Made by a program: the position numbers and the translations under genes
Shown: positions 22,501 to 24,296 of the stretch, piece by piece
Position numbering within the stretch: the first letter of the stretch is position 1
Layout of the letters: each line of letters opens with the position of its first letter
Notes under the pieces: generated by a model
Seen by the model: the letters and a program-made list of their open reading frames with translations, nothing else
What the model was told of the DNA's origin: nothing
The model's database searches: none
NCBI GenBank assembly: GCA_964640225.1
Contig: CAZXFI010000013.1
Span: 1-24,296, forward strand
Direction: 5' to 3'
Source of the DNA: JAGLWW01 sp964640225
GTDB taxonomy: Archaea; Aenigmatarchaeota; Aenigmatarchaeia; PWEA01; JAGHBM01
Length of the DNA: 24,296 bases

Positions 22501-24296
22501 TCCATGGGCTCCGCCGGATTCCACTGGTCGCATATTTCCTGGCTGTAGCAGTAATCCCAGTCCTCCTCGCTTTCCAGGAGTATGTTCTTCCAGAAAGTCT
22601 TGTAAACTCCCACCGCGCAGGACGTGTTCGCGGGATGGTCGTACGCATCCAGGTTCACAAAGGTCTGGCTGGTTATCCACTCCGGTGCCTCGCACGGGTC
22701 TCCGCAGTGGAGCGAGCCGTTGTACCACTTTGCTGTCTCAGGAGGCTGCGAATCCAGGTAGAACGTTTCCACGTCTTCCTCGCAGTTTCCCAGGGCGTCG
22801 CAACATTCCACGTGCAGTTCATGTTCCGTATCCTCGTAAAACTTTATGTCAAAGGATGTTCCCAGGTCGGTTTCTCCCTGCATTGGTTCTCCATCCAGCA
22901 GGTACCACCAGCTGCAGGTCAGGTCGTCCGCGGCGCATCCGTAAGTGTCGTTGTCGTAAGCCTCTATGTGGATGGTCGTGCCGTCTTCTCCGCAGTCCCA
23001 GTCCTTTATCCAGCACTCATCTCCGGGCTCCTCAGGCGGGCACTGCCCGTACTGGGGACCTTCCAGAGTCTTGTTTATTATGGGCGGCAATGAATCCACC
23101 CTGAAGTATTCCAAATCTATTTCGTTATCGTTTCCAAGCGCATCCCTGCAGTAGTATTCAAGGTCGTGCAGGGAATCTTCCTGGAATATTATTGTAAATG
23201 GCGAGTCTATGCAACACCAGTCATCTTCCTCCGGTCCCTGCATGGTTCCCTGATACATGTTGCAGTAGAATTCCGTCAGCCAGGGTTCCACGTCAAAGCT
23301 AACCCTGAAGCAGACCTCCTCGTGGTCCACCGGGTGCGGTTCCTGATCCGTGCAGGTAAGTCCTATCTCGGTCACATGGTCCTGTACCCACCAATCTTCT
23401 ATAAGACTGCCTTCGTATCTTCCGGTGCACTGCCACTTGTTCCAGTCTTCCGGGTACTTGGCGAATTTCGTGTTGCCGCTGTTTCTCGCCCCGGCATGAA
23501 CCGCCCAGTAGTAGTCGCCATCGTTAAGGTAACCCATGGGTATTTCTATGTGGAAATTCTCGTCTCCCGGGCTGCCTGTAACCACGAATCCGTCCGGAAG
23601 TTCCTGCCATTCAGCGCCTGACCAGCAACCTCCCGGTCCCACCGGCTTGTAGAAAGGTCCTGCATAGCCGTTGTCAGATCCCCAAGCCACCAGGAACTGG
23701 GTTTCCCCGTCGTCGGAGTTTGCAATCACCAGCTGGAACTCGGTGTGCGTGTAGTCGCCGTCAATTTCTATGTCCCACATGGCCTTCTCCCCGTCCCATG
23801 TCTCTTCCACAGTTCCTGTCGGGAAGTCTTCCATGTAGGGAACCAAATCATATATGGCCGAGTATTCCTCCGGGTCTCTCTCGCCGTAAAGCGGTATCTT
23901 CGGCTCGCCGATTTCCTTTTCTCCTACCGGCTCCGAGTTGTCCACGAAAACGCACTGCCACTTCACGTCCTCCGTGTTTCCCAGCTCGTCCACGCTGTAG
24001 TACTCTATTATGTGGCAGGACTGCTCTTCCTTGTAGAAGGGCTCGTCTTCGTAAAGCGTCCATTCTCCTTCACCGCCTTCCCACTCCATGCAGTTCGCGT
24101 AATCCTCACAGTATTGGTTCAGTTCTCCCGGGCCGTAATAAATGTTCCTGTACCACGTTTCCTCAACGCCTATGGCGCATATGTCTCCCCCGTCCACGGC
24201 GTCCAGAGCCACCGGGGTTGAGTTGGTTATCCAGTGCGGGTACTGGTCCTCAATTATCGGCTCAGGGAAATGCGGTTCTCCGTAGTTCTTGGTTGT
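19527..24296 (-). CDS. Giant cysteine-rich tandem-repeat surface protein, 5' partial
   Basis: At least 1589 residues. A GTG at 24212 is not the start: the frame continues to the right edge and reads as another repeat (NYGEPHFPEP, HWITNSTPVAL). The visible part is very acidic and rich in Trp and Cys, and so extracellular. It is made of Ig/OmpL47-like modules ending in ESCHIIEYYSVDELGN or HELEYYCRDxLGN, each followed by a VDN/VDS-x-x-P linker. One module carries an insert (about 22270-21720) resembling a choice-of-anchor L domain, then a DUF4215-like CGNGELDPGEECDDGN motif. The C-terminus has two WNLISVP/GYW modules and no membrane helix, so attachment is unclear. Probably an adhesin or cell-surface structural protein. 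The signal peptide, if any, lies beyond the window. Confidence 0.9.
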   Translation of the reverse strand, partial: TTKNYGEPHFPEPIIEDQYPHWITNSTPVALDAVDGGDICAIGVEETWYRNIYYGPGELNQYCEDYANCMEWEGGEGEWTLYEDEPFYKEEQSCHIIEYYSVDELGNTEDVKWQCVFVDNSEPVGEKEIGEPKIPLYGERDPEEYSAIYDLVPYMEDFPTGTVEETWDGEKAMWDIEIDGDYTHTEFQLVIANSDDGETQFLVAWGSDNGYAGPFYKPVGPGGCWSGAEWQELPDGFVVTGSPGDENFHIEIPMGYLNDGDYYWAVHAGARNSGNTKFAKYPEDWNKWQCTGRYEGSLIEDWWVQDHVTEIGLTCTDQEPHPVDHEEVCFRVSFDVEPWLTEFYCNMYQGTMQGPEEDDWCCIDSPFTIIFQEDSLHDLEYYCRDALGNDNEIDLEYFRVDSLPPIINKTLEGPQYGQCPPEEPGDECWIKDWDCGEDGTTIHIEAYDNDTYGCAADDLTCSWWYLLDGEPMQGETDLGTSFDIKFYEDTEHELHVECCDALGNCEEDVETFYLDSQPPETAKWYNGSLHCGDPCEAPEWITSQTFVNLDAYDHPANTSCAVGVYKTFWKNILLESEEDWDYCYSQEICDQWNPAEPMDPMNPEGNWNEYLQPFTKPEESCHIIEYYSTDELGNFEDIKWQCVFVDNTPPERNKTVGEPKINCSEEPEGPLGNGGNPCDYLTQGEGQCAYVDSASLPPYAYDTLVAQGADSQFLDEGCGYLLILSSGDPLEQSSTISTDMNNPGCGLNPDGNQTYDCVILENFVPGTDSVVLAVSSEWPEYLGSPFTDWMQIFTSNVSVDISINDWNGTAEIIPYGPDDSGTKTLAIVGSQSSVNLRAADSGDYIYDTALIVAPLACFEEINETLLCGNGELDPGEECDDGNQENGDGCSSLCLLEEGGEEPMECWWVRDHVTEVTLDCEDQGDHPVYNEEACFQITWDEDPYGNITDEYCLMYQGTMEEGWCCLPAPRTIIFEEDSEHELEFYCRDVLGNMEPDTDLELFKVDSVAPVTNKTYHGAYYLNEQTGAEYLDTNSWITLDAEDGGPICAVGVEETYWQNIVYEEEEDWYYCQSPENCEEWDTEELDPEGWEVYEGEIHKDEESCHVFAFYSEDRLGNTEDVQWQCFFVDKTAPYIYKTYGQPIFPDQEVHPAWINDDTPVYVEVRDDVQPHPSGVSEVKYRYGLVADEYCEYNESGPYCEDAEIETQWTDGSESFNFTIGEESCHLIEIYAEDNVEKNRTHKQCVYVDTSAPEPNKTVGEPKDEWDGSDAYYYNISDLCWNDPENPDLECWKVTLLTPIELECTDLDQPHPVPEKEVCFKVEWDLDDVTEMYCSQYVEGGTYDKYGDGYCCMESGDFYFHEETEHKLEYYCLDVLGNKGETVDVEMFKVTGTTFNITINKKWNLISVPFVMLDNSIDEAFENIGEDINAVWTYDAFEDEWYVYTPGPAPDTLDEMDPGWGYWVHSDKDTVLQIGGSLFMPGQTPPDKYVKHGWNLIGYYGNEDHWENEIMEYDGPDREGEYAYCALFSLGEDYLDKGWSSLLTYWEPWNPNQWDEYDYFDQLDPGAGYWIFATEDGIYAYTTNCPLDWFEK
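19560..20125 (-). other. Two C-terminal WNLIS/GYW modules of the giant protein
   Basis: The first module reads KWNLISVPF, VWTYDAF, WYVYTPG and PGWGYWV. The second reads GWNLIGYYG, LLTYWEPW, YFDQLDPG and AGYWIF. This WNLIS...GYW plan recurs at the ends of archaeal and bacterial secreted proteins. With no membrane helix, these modules may mediate attachment or ligand binding. Confidence 0.65.
20140..24296 (-). repeat. Tandem disulphide modules in the giant surface protein
   Basis: Two main module types alternate. Type A (CAVGVEETYW ... EESCHIIEYYS-DELGN-EDVKWQCVFVDN) has its CH and QC landmarks near 24015/23960, 22435/22375 and 20990/20935, with a variant near 20630/20570. Type B (VTEV-L-C, CFxV, YCxMYQGTM, WCC, EDSxHELEYYCRDxLGN) ends near 23140, 21330 and 20180. 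The 11-mer GTGGCAGGACT on the plus strand occurs four times, once in each A-type copy. Copies have diverged except at Cys, Trp and the xLGN turn. Confidence 0.8.
21617..21700 (-). other. DUF4215-like cysteine motif inside the giant protein
   Basis: The segment begins CGNGELDPGEECDDGN and ends GDGCSSLC, the pattern of DUF4215 / Myxococcus cysteine-rich repeats of secreted proteins. Only one copy is present, directly after the anchor-L-like insert. It is probably a small calcium- or disulphide-stabilised module. Confidence 0.75.

Noticed and set aside
24210..24212. GTG as the start of the giant repeat protein
   Set aside because: The 28 codons before it, up to the window end, continue the repeat pattern and there is no signal peptide after the GTG.
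1..24296. tRNA, rRNA, CRISPR array, transposase or attachment site
   Set aside because: Every gap is under 300 bases and read through; none holds a cloverleaf, spaced direct repeats or transposase-like coding. The protein repeats at 20-24 kb are coding modules, not CRISPR.

Overview
The window looks archaeal. Short AT-rich promoters resembling archaeal box A sit about 25 bases before several starts, so leaderless messages are likely. Other genes have GGTGA or GGAGGTGA ribosome sites. Arginine is mostly AGG/AGA and isoleucine often ATA. Two large secreted proteins are threonine- or cysteine-rich, of the sort common in uncultivated archaea. The style of the surface proteins (glycine-rich linker, TTTT stalk, WTCTEWSPC module) suggests a DPANN-like lineage, but the sequence does not fix the taxon.

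Left part (1-4 kb). A protein cut by the left edge, V4R-like by eye, converges on a tightly packed minus-strand operon. That operon encodes an isopropylmalate/homocitrate synthase-type enzyme, a UbiA-type membrane prenyltransferase and a radical SAM enzyme with a complete SPASM cysteine pattern. A perfect inverted repeat lies in the intergenic region that this operon shares with a divergent protein-L-isoaspartate methyltransferase (pcm) gene.

Middle part (4.75-11.7 kb, plus strand). This is a six-gene signalling operon with overlapping or nearly touching genes. In order: an Lrp/AsnC-like regulator whose 5' end is frame-disrupted, a five-PAS protein with no kinase domain, a 7TM/Cache/HAMP histidine kinase, a stand-alone receiver, a KaiC/RAD55-like protein without a Walker A loop, and a secreted, membrane-anchored beta-sandwich protein. 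I read it as one envelope-sensing pathway that ends in protein-protein output rather than a classical DNA-binding response regulator.

Right part (11.7-24.3 kb). Mostly cell-surface genes. There is a 1690-residue, sequon-rich membrane-anchored protein; small membrane proteins; a second pcm paralogue; a small anchored protein with a TSP1-like cysteine module; and a cysteine- and acid-rich tandem-repeat protein of at least 1589 residues that runs off the right edge. A recurring T-rich motif follows four minus-strand genes and probably ends their transcripts. No tRNA, rRNA, CRISPR array or insertion sequence was seen. Every gap between genes is shorter than 300 bases.
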